Below are positions 8,809 to 19,200 of a stretch of DNA of 64,000 nt, piece by piece. The DNA lies in assembly GCA_934339365.1 (NCBI GenBank), contig CAKRHW010000003.1:1-64000 (forward strand). The letters run 5' to 3'. A program made the translations under genes and the position numbers. This DNA is from an uncultured Lachnospiraceae bacterium (GTDB taxonomy: Bacteria; Bacillota; Clostridia; Lachnospirales; Lachnospiraceae). The notes beneath the pieces are model-generated. The model saw nothing but the letters and a program-made list of their open reading frames with translations. It did no database searches and had not been told where the DNA came from. How positions within the stretch are numbered: the stretch's first letter is position 1; every line of letters begins with the position of its first letter.

Positions 8809-9405
8809 TTATTTTTGAAATAAAAAATCGAGCAACTTAAATCGAATCTCATAAGAATCTTTTGAAGTGTCAAAGGAATCTGAAGATTCGGTACAAGAAG
8901 ACGAATCTTCTGTCATAATTTCCGTTGATTCATCTAGAAAACACAGAGGTGGGTAAAGGACGCACCACCAGTTGTGTCCGGAGGCATTTCCTATTTCAAT
9001 ACGAAATGCTTCATAAGTCCCTTCTGGGAAAATAGTATTTCCGTACTTTTTATCAGGAAAATGACATTTCGTTAAAGATGCTGTTACTAAATCATGAGAT
9101 CCGGATTTTTCAAGTACTTTCTTTGCAATATCACAAAATGTGGATTTATGACTTTGAAGAAATTCTCTGGTTTCTTCTACATTTTTCAAATCAATGGCCT
9201 GGTCTTTCATATAAGTTATAATGGCATCACGTACTTTTAATTTTCGTTCCTGATCTGTTTTGGTATCACTATTTGCAATGATATGTAAACGAATAACGTG
9301 ACTTGCAACTGTTTCAAAGGCTGCAGATTTGATTTGTGATAATGCGATATTAAGACATAAAACAGTAAATAATAAAAAACTTAGAATATAAAATTTTTTC
9401 TTCAT
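8809..9405 (-). CDS. spoIIR: stage II sporulation protein R
   Basis: Forespore-secreted signal protein that triggers SpoIIGA processing of pro-sigma-E in the mother cell. The 198-residue protein has an N-terminal hydrophobic export segment (about 5-22). The family blocks follow: HVIRLHIIANSDTKTDQERK (about 37-56), KVRDAI, and GHNWWCVLYPPLCF (about 144-157). The length is typical of clostridial SpoIIR. It is monocistronic and convergent with gntR. A forespore sigma-F promoter is expected upstream but I could not identify one with confidence. Confidence 0.95.
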   Translation of the reverse strand: MKKKFYILSFLLFTVLCLNIALSQIKSAAFETVASHVIRLHIIANSDTKTDQERKLKVRDAIITYMKDQAIDLKNVEETREFLQSHKSTFCDIAKKVLEKSGSHDLVTASLTKCHFPDKKYGNTIFPEGTYEAFRIEIGNASGHNWWCVLYPPLCFLDESTEIMTEDSSSCTESSDSFDTSKDSYEIRFKLLDFLFQK

Positions 9406-9470
9406 AAAACTCTCCTTTTTGATTTCAGTGTTACTTTCTAAATTTTAGGATACAAATTTTTATTCACAGG

Positions 9471-9479
9471 TGGTATAAT
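9471..9479 (+). promoter_or_regulatory. extended -10 promoter of murI
   Basis: TGGTATAAT (9471-9479) is a consensus extended -10 element. The -35 region is weak, as is common with extended -10 promoters. The start site would lie near 9486, giving a leader of about 95 bases before murI. The -10 lies inside the small palindrome GGTATAATACC. Confidence 0.5.
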
Positions 9480-9581
9480 ACCAAAGTGATAAAAATAATT
9501 GGGTGTTAATGAAAGGATTCCCAATAGAAAGATTTTTATACACAAAGAAAAAAGTTTTTGCAAGGAAAGGCAAGGAAGATT

Positions 9582-10403
9582 ATGAATAATAAACAGGCAC
9601 CAATTGGTGTGTTTGATTCTGGTGTAGGGGGATTGACGGTTGCCAGAGAGATTATGAGACAGTTGCCAAATGAAAAAATTGTATATTTTGGTGATACAGC
9701 AAGAGTCCCGTATGGAAGTAAATCGAAAAATACGATTATTCGGTTTTCTAGACAAATTGTTCACTTTTTACAGACAAAACAAGTGAAAGCGATTGTAGTT
9801 GCCTGTAATACAGCAAGTGCATTTGCTCTAGAGACGATTCAAAAGGAGATAGATATTCCAATTATTGGAGTTGTAAAACCCGGAGCAAAGGTTGCAGCGG
9901 AAAAGACAAAAAATAACCGGATTGGTGTAATCGGAACAGAAGGAACGATTCGAAGTCAGATCTATGGAGAATATATTCACAAGATTAAGCCGGATATCTT
10001 TGTATTAGGGAAAGCATGTCCTTTATTTGTTCCGTTAGTAGAGGATGGGATGCTTCATGATTCCATAACAGATCAGGTGGCAGAGCGGTATTTAGAAGGA
10101 TTAAAGAGAGAGAATATTGATACCCTGATTTTAGGTTGTACACATTATCCGTTGCTTCGAAGTACCATAGGAAGATTGATGGGAGATTCTGTAACACTGG
10201 TGAATCCGGCATATGAAACTGCCATGAGTTTAAAGGGACTTTTAGAGAAGAAGAATTTAAGCACAGATTTGAAAAAAGAATCGGAAGAAGAAATGTATCA
10301 GTTTTATGTAAGCGATATGGCAGAAAAATTCCGTTATTTTGCGAATTCGATTCTTCCATTTGAGATTGAAAAGATTGAAAAAATTGATATTGAGGAGTAT
10401 TAA
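9582..10403 (+). CDS. murI: glutamate racemase
   Basis: Makes D-glutamate for peptidoglycan. The 273-residue protein has the N-terminal IGVFDSGVGGLTV (8-20) and the two catalytic cysteines in VVACNTAS (Cys75) and LGCTHYP (Cys186). The start is the ATG at 9582, preceded by AAGGAAG. The frame stays open upstream from a TTG but without family residues. It is followed two bases later by the DUF1934 gene, so the two are translationally close and form an operon. Confidence 0.97.
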   Translation: MNNKQAPIGVFDSGVGGLTVAREIMRQLPNEKIVYFGDTARVPYGSKSKNTIIRFSRQIVHFLQTKQVKAIVVACNTASAFALETIQKEIDIPIIGVVKPGAKVAAEKTKNNRIGVIGTEGTIRSQIYGEYIHKIKPDIFVLGKACPLFVPLVEDGMLHDSITDQVAERYLEGLKRENIDTLILGCTHYPLLRSTIGRLMGDSVTLVNPAYETAMSLKGLLEKKNLSTDLKKESEEEMYQFYVSDMAEKFRYFANSILPFEIEKIEKIDIEEY

Positions 10404-10405
10404 GT

Positions 10406-10843
10406 ATGGATAAAGCAATAACGAAAGATGTATTAGTAACGGTTGGAAGTGTACAGTATGATCAGCAGCAGGAGATGGAACGCATCCAGATTGTTGTTCC
10501 GGGTGTATATTATAAAAAGAATGGAAAGCATTATATTTTTTATGATGAAGTATCCGAAGAGGATGCAGCAGTTACAAAAAATATGATAAAGCTTGATGAT
10601 GATATATTAGAGATTCGAAAAAAAGGTGCAAACAGTGTTTATATGATATTCCAAAAGGATCGAAAGCATATGACATTTTATCAGACACCTTTTGGCAGAT
10701 TAACGATGGGAATCCTGACAAAAAGACTTAATGTAGAAGAAGCAAAAAGTGAATTAGGAATTTTACTCAGCTATGCTTTAGAGATTAATGAAGAACATAC
10801 TGCAGATTGTGAAGTATCCATTGCAATCGCTCCGAAAGAATAA
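10406..10843 (+). CDS. DUF1934 (YwiB-like) beta-barrel protein
   Basis: A 145-residue protein matching the DUF1934 pattern: an N-terminal strand pair (KDVLVTVGSVQYD), a central YYKKNGKHYIFYDE segment, and a C-terminal half ending in a lipocalin-like barrel strand (EEHTADCEVSIAIAPK). Function unknown; members are small cytoplasmic proteins of Firmicutes. It starts two bases after murI and ends at a strong terminator. Confidence 0.85.
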   Translation: MDKAITKDVLVTVGSVQYDQQQEMERIQIVVPGVYYKKNGKHYIFYDEVSEEDAAVTKNMIKLDDDILEIRKKGANSVYMIFQKDRKHMTFYQTPFGRLTMGILTKRLNVEEAKSELGILLSYALEINEEHTADCEVSIAIAPKE

Positions 10844-10886
10844 AAAGAATGCCACACTTCAGTTTTTGAAGTGTGACATTCTTTTT
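10843..10886. terminator. bidirectional terminator
   Basis: AAAAAGAATG and CACACTTC pair with GAAGTGTG and CATTCTTTTT, with one internal mismatch pair and a short T-rich loop. T-runs occur on both strands, so it serves murI-DUF1934 (+) and the convergent minus-strand operon. Confidence 0.85.
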
Positions 10887-11316
10887 ATTTATTCCAAAAA
10901 TGTTTTTTCTTTTTTGGTGCTTCGTAGACCGGACCACGAATTCTTCTTGCTGATGTGATATAAATACCACTTACTGAGGCTTTTACTTCCTGCTTTGGAA
11001 GCAGTGTCTCATAAATCTTAGGATCGCTGATCAGAGTCATAACTCTTGGACCAACCTTTACTTTGACAACCGGAAGTTTGGAACGTCGTAAATATTTTGG
11101 CGTTGCCTCTACAACCATCTTAGGAAGTCCTGCATCGGTAAGACGCATCTTCTTCTTATCTATAATGTAAAGTGACATCGTCTGTGCAGTTGCATCCATT
11201 GCTTTTTGAGATTCGGCCTGTTTCTTTTCGGCTTTCTTTCCGAGAAAATATAGAACACCGATAACCACAACAAGCAGAATTAAAATTACTAATAATACAA
11301 TTCCGAGTGTACGCAT
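10885..11316 (-). CDS. small membrane-anchored protein of unknown function
   Basis: A 143-residue protein with a very hydrophobic N-terminal segment (about residues 4-26) and a short coiled-coil-like linker (KKAEKKQAESQKAM). A compact basic domain of about 90 residues follows, with RLTDAGLPKMVVEATPKYLR and a Lys-rich C-terminus. Probably an N-in anchor with the domain outside or at the membrane face. I do not recognise the family. It is the last gene of the minus-strand operon VanY-malQ-plsC-this gene. Confidence 0.7.
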   Translation of the reverse strand: MRTLGIVLLVILILLVVVIGVLYFLGKKAEKKQAESQKAMDATAQTMSLYIIDKKKMRLTDAGLPKMVVEATPKYLRRSKLPVVKVKVGPRVMTLISDPKIYETLLPKQEVKASVSGIYITSARRIRGPVYEAPKKKKHFWNK

Positions 11317-11375
11317 TATTTTCCTCCTATATTATGTAATAATCTGTGAATAAACAGACAAATCTTATTTTATCA

Positions 11376-12101
11376 TTATGATTTTACTTTTTCAAGCAAT
11401 TCTTTTACTTCGTTTTGAGCAAGTTCTCCAATATGACGTTGTGTCTCTTTATCAAAGTCGGCCGGATAAAGAGGTTTTCCATATGAGATGGTAACATTAG
11501 AGCGACGAATGAGCGGAAACTGGTTTTCAAAAACAGCAGCTGTTCCTGTTAAAGCAACAGGGACAATCGGGGCAGAAGTTTTAGTGGCCATTTTAAAACT
11601 TCCTTCTTTGAATGGAGCCATTTTTCCGTCTTTTGAACGGGTACCTTCCGGAAAAATAAAAATAGAAATTCCTTCTTTTATTTTTTCCATTCCATCGACA
11701 AGCATCTGCATTGCGGTACGCATATTTTTACGATCAAGGAAAATGCAGTTTACAAAATACATCCATAAATTTAAAAATGGAACTTTTTTAATCTCTTTTT
11801 TGGAAACAAATCCTAAAAGTCCAGGAGTCTGTGTGTAGCCAACAAGGATATCGAAAAATCCGCTATGGTTTCCAACAAAAAGACAGGCAGTATCTTTTGG
11901 AATATTTTCTTTTCCATAAACCGTTACTTTGGTACCTGCAATCCATAAGATGATGCGAAATGCTCCTCTTACAATTGCAATGGATATTTTGTCACGTGCA
12001 TTCTTAGAACATAAGCCAATCAGATATAAAACAAGATAGATTGGAATGCTTATGAGGAAGAATATAATTAAAAATAAAATAATAAGTATGAGTCGAATCA
12101 A
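11376..12101 (-). CDS. plsC: 1-acyl-sn-glycerol-3-phosphate acyltransferase
   Basis: Makes phosphatidate from lysophosphatidate at the inner membrane. The acyltransferase blocks are clear: NHxxxxD as NHSGFFD (78-84) and FPEGTRS (150-156), with a C-terminal PIVPVALTG. The N-terminus is strongly hydrophobic (about 1-30). The 241-residue length is normal. It lies 23 bases downstream of malQ and 59 bases upstream of the small membrane protein, all on the minus strand. The pairing with carbohydrate enzymes does not suggest a shared pathway. Confidence 0.93.
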   Translation of the reverse strand: MIRLILIILFLIIFFLISIPIYLVLYLIGLCSKNARDKISIAIVRGAFRIILWIAGTKVTVYGKENIPKDTACLFVGNHSGFFDILVGYTQTPGLLGFVSKKEIKKVPFLNLWMYFVNCIFLDRKNMRTAMQMLVDGMEKIKEGISIFIFPEGTRSKDGKMAPFKEGSFKMATKTSAPIVPVALTGTAAVFENQFPLIRRSNVTISYGKPLYPADFDKETQRHIGELAQNEVKELLEKVKS

Positions 12102-12124
12102 TGATTTATCCTCCGTAATAATTT

Positions 12125-13639
12125 TTATGAACGCCCATATAAGTGGGTGTAATAGGCAAGTTTATCTGATAATGCATCTGATAAGGCTTCCCTGGAAAAA
12201 CGGAACATCCAGTTATTTGAGGAACTTCCAGGCATATTCATGCGTGCTTCATTTCCATAAGAAAGCAGATCCCAGATCGGCTGAATGGAATAAGCAGCAG
12301 GAGAAGCAAGGGAGAGACGAATCAGATCCCATGCAGGATTGGTTTCCTTTGTGTTACAGTAAGCTTTCATCCGTTTTTTCTGGTCTGGATTTAGATGCTG
12401 ATACCAGCTTAATGTAGTATCATTATCATGGGTACCACTATAGCATACACAGTTATGTGGATAATTATGTGGTAAAAACGCATTATCGTTGTAATCTTCT
12501 AATCCAAACTGTAAAATCTTCATACCAGGGAAATGGAAACTGTCTCGTAAATCTTCCACTTCGGGAGTAATGACACCTAAATCTTCTGCGAATATTGGAA
12601 GCTCGTTTCCTAACACAGATTGTAATGTGTAGAAAAAGTCTTTTCCCGGTCCTTTTTCCCAACGACCATTGACAGCTGTTTTTTCTCCAAATGGAACAGC
12701 CCAATATGCATCGAATCCGCGAAAATGATCAATACGCAGATAATCAAATACAGTCAGCTGGTGTTTGATACGACGGATCCACCAGTCATAGTTTGTAGCT
12801 TTTAAGGTATCCCAGCGATAAAGCGGATTCCCCCACAATTGTCCTGTAGATGAAAAATAATCCGGGGGTACACCAGAGACATCAATAGGAAAGCCTTGTT
12901 CATTGAGTTTGAAAATAGACTGGTTCGCCCAGGTATCACTGCCGTCTAATGCAACAAAGATAGGAATATCACCGACGATAAAGATTCCATGATCATTTGC
13001 ATAGGCTTTCAATGCATACCATTGCCGGTAAAATAAAAATTGCAAAAACATCTGGTAGCGAACCGGCTCTGATAACTGTGAAAGACATTCGGCTCTTGTT
13101 GTATCATTCATACAACGGTATTTTGGTTCCCATTCTAACCAGGATTGATCATTCTGCTGCTTTTTGATAGCCATGAACAGTGCATAATCTTCTAACCACC
13201 AGTGTGATGTCTCGCAAAAGTTCATAAATTCCTGATAAAGGGGATTGGTTTGAGGAAAAGAAGAAAATCTGTTATAAGCCTTCTGGTATAATGTATTTTT
13301 GTAATAAATAACAGAACCATAATCGATTTTATCTTCAAACCAGGAAAGGATAGTCTGCAAATCATCTTCTGATAACAAACCATCTTTTACAAGAAGCTCA
13401 GGACTGATAAATAAAGTCTGGCCGGCAAAAGAAGAAAATGACTGATATGGGGAATCCCCATATCCGGTTGGACCAAACGGAAGTACCTGCCATAAAGTCT
13501 GGCCTGAACGAATTAAAAAATCAATAAATTCATAAGCGTGTGGTCCAAAATCTCCAATTCCATAACGAGAAGGAAAAGAAGAAGGATGTGCTAAAATTCC
13601 AGACATCCGTAATCTGTGATTTCTTTTATATTCACTCAT
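12125..13639 (-). CDS. malQ: 4-alpha-glucanotransferase (GH77)
   Basis: Disproportionates maltodextrins, feeding glycogen/maltodextrin turnover together with the phosphorylase at 19.5 kb. The 504-residue GH77 protein shows the nucleophile Asp304 in RIDHFRG, the acid/base Glu352 in FAEDLG, and Asp405 in GTHDNDT. These are the usual catalytic triad. The start at 13639 has only a weak Shine-Dalgarno (AGTTGGTG). It is preceded 32 bases upstream by the M15 peptidase gene. Confidence 0.96.
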   Translation of the reverse strand: MSEYKRNHRLRMSGILAHPSSFPSRYGIGDFGPHAYEFIDFLIRSGQTLWQVLPFGPTGYGDSPYQSFSSFAGQTLFISPELLVKDGLLSEDDLQTILSWFEDKIDYGSVIYYKNTLYQKAYNRFSSFPQTNPLYQEFMNFCETSHWWLEDYALFMAIKKQQNDQSWLEWEPKYRCMNDTTRAECLSQLSEPVRYQMFLQFLFYRQWYALKAYANDHGIFIVGDIPIFVALDGSDTWANQSIFKLNEQGFPIDVSGVPPDYFSSTGQLWGNPLYRWDTLKATNYDWWIRRIKHQLTVFDYLRIDHFRGFDAYWAVPFGEKTAVNGRWEKGPGKDFFYTLQSVLGNELPIFAEDLGVITPEVEDLRDSFHFPGMKILQFGLEDYNDNAFLPHNYPHNCVCYSGTHDNDTTLSWYQHLNPDQKKRMKAYCNTKETNPAWDLIRLSLASPAAYSIQPIWDLLSYGNEARMNMPGSSSNNWMFRFSREALSDALSDKLAYYTHLYGRS

Positions 13640-13671
13640 AGATTCACCAACTTTCGTAAAAATTGAATTAT

Positions 13672-14220
13672 TTATTTCTTTGACATCATGTCTATTATAT
13701 CATAATAACCGGTATTAGTACAAGCATAACGTATATGCCATGGCTCATAATAATATCCTGTTTTTTCATAGGAATCTTCTGGATAAGAAAAAAGAAATCC
13801 ATATAGAGGTGCATAACGTGTCAGCCATTGCCCTTCGGGTGTTTTGGCAAAGGATTCCGTTAATTCATAATGGTTTGACGGACAGGACAAATCGATGGCA
13901 AGACCGGTCTGATGTTCGCTGGTGCCGGGAGCAGCAATGTATTTTTCAGTATAGGAATAGCCACGTGTGGCAATGCTATGTTCATAGATTTCTTTTTGTC
14001 GTTCATAGGAACGATAGGCAGAAATACCAATCAGCTGCAATCCCATTTTACGGGATGCAAAATAGAGAGAATTTAAAGGATGGTACATAGCAGAACTGAT
14101 CAGACATTTTGGATCATCTAATTGTGCTGCAAAAGGAATGGGAGCAAGTACTAAATCCTTTGGAATATAATCTGCAGGAAGAGGATGTTCTTTGTCTACA
14201 AGAAAATGTTTGATTGTCAT
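13672..14220 (-). CDS. VanY-type D-alanyl-D-alanine carboxypeptidase (M15B)
   Basis: Zinc peptidase that trims D-Ala from peptidoglycan stem peptides. The 182-residue protein has the motif SEHQTGLAIDL with zinc ligands His103 and Asp110, and EPWHIRY with Glu159 and zinc ligand His162. SAYRSYERQ (68-76) is also typical. No clear signal peptide or membrane anchor is present, which is unusual for a wall enzyme. Either an unconventional export route is used or the enzyme acts on cytoplasmic turnover peptides. It heads the minus-strand operon. Confidence 0.88.
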   Translation of the reverse strand: MTIKHFLVDKEHPLPADYIPKDLVLAPIPFAAQLDDPKCLISSAMYHPLNSLYFASRKMGLQLIGISAYRSYERQKEIYEHSIATRGYSYTEKYIAAPGTSEHQTGLAIDLSCPSNHYELTESFAKTPEGQWLTRYAPLYGFLFSYPEDSYEKTGYYYEPWHIRYACTNTGYYDIIDMMSKK

Positions 14221-14327
14221 GGTTATTTCTCACAAAAAAAGACTTATTATATTTATATGCATCTTAATAAAAAATATGGTATGATTGGAATTGGAAATTA
14301 AAAATCAGGAAGAAAATGGAGGAGACC

Positions 14328-15800
14328 ATGCAAGAGAGAAATCTAACCTTGTTAACAGATTTATATGAGTTAACTATGATGCAGGGGTATTATAAAGCAA
14401 AAAATACCGAAGAAGTTGTATTTGATGCATTTTACAGAAATAATCCATGTAATGGTGGTTATGCAATCTGTTGTGGATTAGAACAGGTAATTGAATATAT
14501 TAAAAATCTTAGTTTTTCTTATGAGGATATTGAATATTTAAGGTCATTGAAGATTTTTGACGAAGACTTTTTAGATTATTTAGGGTCATATCATTTTAGT
14601 GGAGATATTTATGCAATCCCGGAAGGAACAGTTGTATTTCCGAGAGAACCGCTGATTAAGGTAGTTGCACCTATTATGGAAGCACAGTTAATCGAAGCAG
14701 CATTATTAAATATCCTGAATCATCAGAGCCTGATAGCTACAAAAGCAGCCCGCGTCTGTTATGCCGCAAAAGGAGATGGTGTGATGGAATTTGGTCTGCG
14801 ACGTGCACAGGGGCCGGATGCAGGAATTTATGGTGCGAGAGCAGCTGTGATTGGAGGCTGTATTGGTACAAGCTGTGTGCTGACAGGAAAGAAGTTTCAT
14901 GTTCCGGTGAAAGGAACACATGCACATAGCTGGATTATGAGTTTTAAGGATGAATATACAGCATTTAGGACCTATGCTGACATGTATCCGGAAGCAGCAA
15001 TTTTATTAGTGGATACGTATGATACATTGAAGTCCGGAATTCCAAATGCCATTCGTGTATTTCAGGAAATGCGTAAGGAAGGATGTAAGATGCCGTTTTA
15101 TGGAATTCGGCTAGACAGTGGAGATTTAGCATATTTATCTAAGAAAGCAAGAAAAATGTTAGATGAAGCCGGATTTGAAGATGCCGTAATTTCAGCATCT
15201 AATGATCTTGACGAGTATTTGATTGACAGTTTAAAGATGCAGGGATGTAAAGTAACATCCTGGGGAGTTGGAACGAATCTGATTACATCAAAAGATAATC
15301 CTTCTTTTGGTGGTGTCTACAAACTTGCTGCAATTAAAAATTCGGAAACAGGGGAATTTATTCCAAAGATTAAGGTTTCTGAGAATTCAGAGAAGATTAC
15401 GAATCCGGGGAATAAAACGATTTACCGGATATATGATAAAGAAACGAAAAAAATCATTGCTGATTTAATTGCACTTGTTGGAGAAAAATTTGATGAAACC
15501 AAATCACTATTGCTATTTGATCCGGTAGAAACCTGGAAGAAGACATTATTAGAACCGGATTCTTATACTATAAGAGAACTTTTGGTGCCGGTATTTGAAC
15601 GTGGAATCTGCAAGTACCAGTCACCGGAAACGATGGAGATCCGCAGTTATTGTCAAAAGGAATTAGATACTTTGTGGGAAGAGACAAGGAGACTGATGAA
15701 TCCACACAGAGTACATGTGGATTTATCTGACAAATTGTTCCATATGAAAAAAGAACTGCTAGAAGCCGGAAAATGTAATATAGCAGAAGAATCCAGATAA
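14328..15800 (+). CDS. pncB: nicotinate phosphoribosyltransferase
   Basis: Salvages nicotinate to nicotinate mononucleotide for NAD synthesis. The 490-residue protein opens with LLTDLYELTMMQGYY. It carries the conserved HAHSWIMSF histidine block (near residue 202), IRLDSGDLAYLSKKAR (near 262) and the C-terminal GVGTNL. The start at 14328 is preferred over the in-frame ATG at 14316 because TGGAGG overlaps 14316 itself and is correctly spaced for 14328. It is divergent from the M15 peptidase operon; the gap has no strong -35. Confidence 0.95.
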   Translation: MQERNLTLLTDLYELTMMQGYYKAKNTEEVVFDAFYRNNPCNGGYAICCGLEQVIEYIKNLSFSYEDIEYLRSLKIFDEDFLDYLGSYHFSGDIYAIPEGTVVFPREPLIKVVAPIMEAQLIEAALLNILNHQSLIATKAARVCYAAKGDGVMEFGLRRAQGPDAGIYGARAAVIGGCIGTSCVLTGKKFHVPVKGTHAHSWIMSFKDEYTAFRTYADMYPEAAILLVDTYDTLKSGIPNAIRVFQEMRKEGCKMPFYGIRLDSGDLAYLSKKARKMLDEAGFEDAVISASNDLDEYLIDSLKMQGCKVTSWGVGTNLITSKDNPSFGGVYKLAAIKNSETGEFIPKIKVSENSEKITNPGNKTIYRIYDKETKKIIADLIALVGEKFDETKSLLLFDPVETWKKTLLEPDSYTIRELLVPVFERGICKYQSPETMEIRSYCQKELDTLWEETRRLMNPHRVHVDLSDKLFHMKKELLEAGKCNIAEESR

Positions 15801-15807
15801 TCAGAAT

Positions 15808-15835
15808 CTGGGTGTTTCGACATCCAAATCTTTAA
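15808..15835 (+). terminator. weak hairpin after pncB
   Basis: GGGTGT (15810-15815) pairs with ACATCC (15820-15825) around a TTCG tetraloop. It is followed by a broken T-tract (AAATCTTTAAATTT). It could end the pncB transcript, but the T-tract is poor. Confidence 0.4.
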
Positions 15836-15843
15836 ATTTAACA

Positions 15844-15872
15844 TTGAATTTCAGATATGGTTATGCTAAACT
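15844..15872 (+). promoter_or_regulatory. promoter of the T-box/ileS transcript
   Basis: TTGAAT (15844-15849), a 17-base spacer and TAAACT (15867-15872), with TGC forming an extended -10. The predicted start near 15879 coincides with the 5' edge of the T-box leader. Confidence 0.65.
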
Positions 15873-15879
15873 AAGTAAC

Positions 15880-16180
15880 AGGTGTAGAAGAATTAATTTA
15901 CACAACGTAATGAATGATAGAAAAAAGACGTTGAAGGAGACAGTAGACAGAATCAGAACGTAACAGAGAGTCCGGTAAGGTGAGAACGGATGCCAGTAAG
16001 ATGCTGTGGAAAATCACTCTGGAGTTTCAGCCCGAACAAGAGGAATCAGTAGGCGCTGACGGCATCCACCGTTAATAGGAACACATATTATCATTTGCTT
16101 TTAGACAGATGTTTTGTATGATGTAACAGGTGGTACAACGAAGACAGACTTTCGTCCTATTACAGGACGGAAGTTTTTTT
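15880..16180 (+). promoter_or_regulatory. T-box leader controlling ileS
   Basis: A tRNA-sensing leader. The T-box itself is AACAGGTGGTACAACG (16125-16140), slightly off the usual TGGTACC. The terminator ACTTTCGTCC (16148-16157) pairs with GGACGGAAGT (16165-16174) and is followed by seven T. The Stem I region (about 15950-16035) has AGAGAGT pairing with ACTCT. ATC at 16013-16015, in GGAAAATCACTC, sits where the specifier codon is expected and matches isoleucine. Uncharged tRNA-Ile should pair with it and favour the antiterminator. Specifier placement is inferred; the T-box, terminator and downstream ileS are directly seen. Confidence 0.92.
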
Positions 16181-16213
16181 CATTATGGAAAGAGAATAGT
16201 AAGGAGGATTATC

Positions 16214-19200
16214 ATGTACAAGAAAGTTTCTACTAATATGAATTTCGTGGACCGCGAAAATGATATTGAGAAGTTTTGGGAAGAAAATCATATTTTCGAA
16301 AAGAGTATGGAAAATCGTAAAGAAGGAGAACCATTTGTGTTTTATGATGGACCTCCAACAGCAAATGGAAAACCACACATCGGTCACGTTTTAACACGTG
16401 TTATTAAGGATATGATTCCAAGATATCAGACCATGAAAGGAAAGATGGTTCCAAGAAAAGCCGGATGGGATACGCATGGACTTCCTGTTGAACTTGAAGT
16501 AGAAAAGATGCTTGGGCTAGATGGAAAAGAACAGATTGAAGAATATGGAATAGAGCCATTTGTAAAGCATTGTAAAAACAGTGTCTGGAAATACAAAGGA
16601 ATGTGGGAAGATTTTTCTCACAAAGTTGGTTTCTGGGCAGATATGGAGCATCCGTATATCACATATGATAATAACTTTATCGAATCAGAATGGTGGGCAT
16701 TAAAGAAAATCTGGGAAAAAGGATTACTCTACAAAGGATTTAAGATTGTACCATATTGTCCACGTTGTGGAACGCCATTGTCTAGCCATGAGGTTGCACA
16801 GGGTTATAAAGATGTAAAAGAAAGATCTGCCATTGCAAGATTTAAAGTAAAAGGAGAAGATGCGTATTTCTTAGCATGGACAACGACTCCATGGACATTA
16901 CCATCGAATGTTGCACTCTGTGTAAATCCGGAAGAAACTTATGTAAAGGTAAGATTTACAGAAGAAAAGAAAGACAGAGAAGACGAAACAAAAGTTACAA
17001 AGGAAGAATATGTTTATTATATGGCAGAAGCTCTTGTGGAAAAAGTACTTGGTGGAGAAGGAAAGACGACAGAGATTCTAGAACATTATAAGGGAAAAGA
17101 TTTAGAATATAAAGAATATGAACCTTTATTTGACTGTGCATTAGAAGTGATTGCTAAACAGAAGAAAAAAGCTTATTTCGTAACATGTGCAGATTATGTA
17201 ACTTTAACAGATGGTACCGGTGTAGTACACATTGCACCTGCTTTTGGTGAAGATGATGCCCAGGTTGGAAGAAGATATGATCTGCCATTTGTACAGTTAG
17301 TAGATGGAAAAGGAGATATGACAAAAGAAACTCCATATGCCGGAGTCTTTTGCAAGGATGCAGATAAACTTGTTTTAAGAGATTTAGAGCAAAAACATTT
17401 ATTATTTGCAGCACCTAAGTTTGAACATAGTTATCCACACTGCTGGAGATGTGATACTCCATTGATTTATTATGCAAGAGAGTCATGGTTTGTTAAAATG
17501 ACGGCAGTTAAGGATGACCTGATCCGCAACAATAATACGATTAACTGGATTCCGGAAAGTATCGGAAAAGGACGTTTCGGAGACTGGCTTCAGAATGTAC
17601 AGGACTGGGGAATTTCTAGAAACAGATATTGGGGTACACCACTTCCAGTATGGGAATGTGAATGTGGAGAACGTCATGTCATTGGAAGCATAGAAGAATT
17701 GAAGTCTATGTCAGACAATTGTCCGGATGATATTGAACTTCACCGCCCATATATTGATGCAGTAACCATTAAATGTCCAAAATGTGGAAAAGAAATGCAT
17801 CGTGTCACAGAAGTGATTGACTGCTGGTTTGATTCAGGAGCCATGCCATTTGCACAGCATCATTATCCATTTGAAAATAAAGAAGTATTTGAAAAACAGT
17901 TCCCGGCGGACTTTATCTCAGAGGCTGTAGACCAGACAAGAGGATGGTTCTATTCTTTACTTGCAGAATCAACTATTTTATTTAATAAAGCACCATATAA
18001 AAATGTTATTGTATTAGGACACGTTCAGGATGAATTTGGAAAGAAGATGTCAAAATCAAAAGGAAATGCGGTAGATCCAATGGAAGCCCTTACCAAATTT
18101 GGCGCAGATGCTATTCGCTGGTATTTCTATATCAATTCAGCACCATGGCTTCCAAACCGATTCCATGATAAGGCTGTAACAGAAGGTCAGAGAAAATTCA
18201 TGGGAACACTTTGGAATACTTATGCATTTTATGTTCTGTACGCGAATATTGATGAATTTGACCCGACAAAACATACATTAGATTATGATTCCTTAGCAGT
18301 GATGGATAAGTGGCTTCTTTCGAAGTTAAATACAGTAATCACAGAAGTAGATGAAAATCTGTCTTCTTATAAGATTCCGGAAGCAGCAAGAGCATTGGCT
18401 GATTTTGTGGATGAGATGAGTAACTGGTATGTGCGTAGAGGAAGAGAACGTTTCTGGGCAAAAGGAATGGAGCAGGATAAGATTAATGCATATATGACAT
18501 TGTATACGGCATTAGTTACAATTTCTAAGGCTGCAGCTCCTATGATTCCATTTATGACAGAAGATATTTACCAGAATCTGGTAAGGAGTGTAGATCAGAC
18601 TGCACCGGAAAGTATTCATATGTGCGATTTCCCAGTTGCAAATCCTGCACACATTGATAAAAAGTTAGAAGAAGATATGGAACATGTGTTAGACATTGTT
18701 GTAATGGCAAGAGCATGTAGAAATGAGTCAAATATTAAGAACAGACAGCCAATCGGAACAATGTATGTAAAAGCTGATTTTACAGTGTCTGATTTCTATC
18801 GTGCGATTATTGAAGATGAGCTGAATGTGAAGAAAGTAATTTTAACGGATGATGTGAGTGAATTTACAACCTATCAGTTCAAGCCACAGCTGAAGACTGT
18901 AGGACCAAAATACGGTAAATTATTAAATCAGATTCGAACAGCTTTATCAGAATTAGATGGAAATAAAGCAATGGCTGAACTGAATGCAAATGGAAATCTG
19001 AAGTTTAACTTTGATGGGACAGAGGTAACTTTAGAAAAAGAAGATTTATTAATTGAAATGGTAAAGAAAGAAGGTTATGTATCAGCAAATGATTATGGAA
19101 TTACAGTTGTGTTAGATACCAACCTGACAGAAGAACTGCTTGAAGAGGGATTTGTAAGAGAAGTAATCAGTAAAATCCAGACAATGAGAAAAGAAGCTGA

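Noticed and set aside
12046..12417. Plus-strand open frame across the malQ-plsC junction
   Set aside because: Antisense to the plsC N-terminus and malQ C-terminus; no start signal.
16130..16213. N-terminal extension of ileS into the leader
   Set aside because: Those codons lie in the T-box and its terminator; AAGGAGG and the family N-terminus fix the start at 16214.
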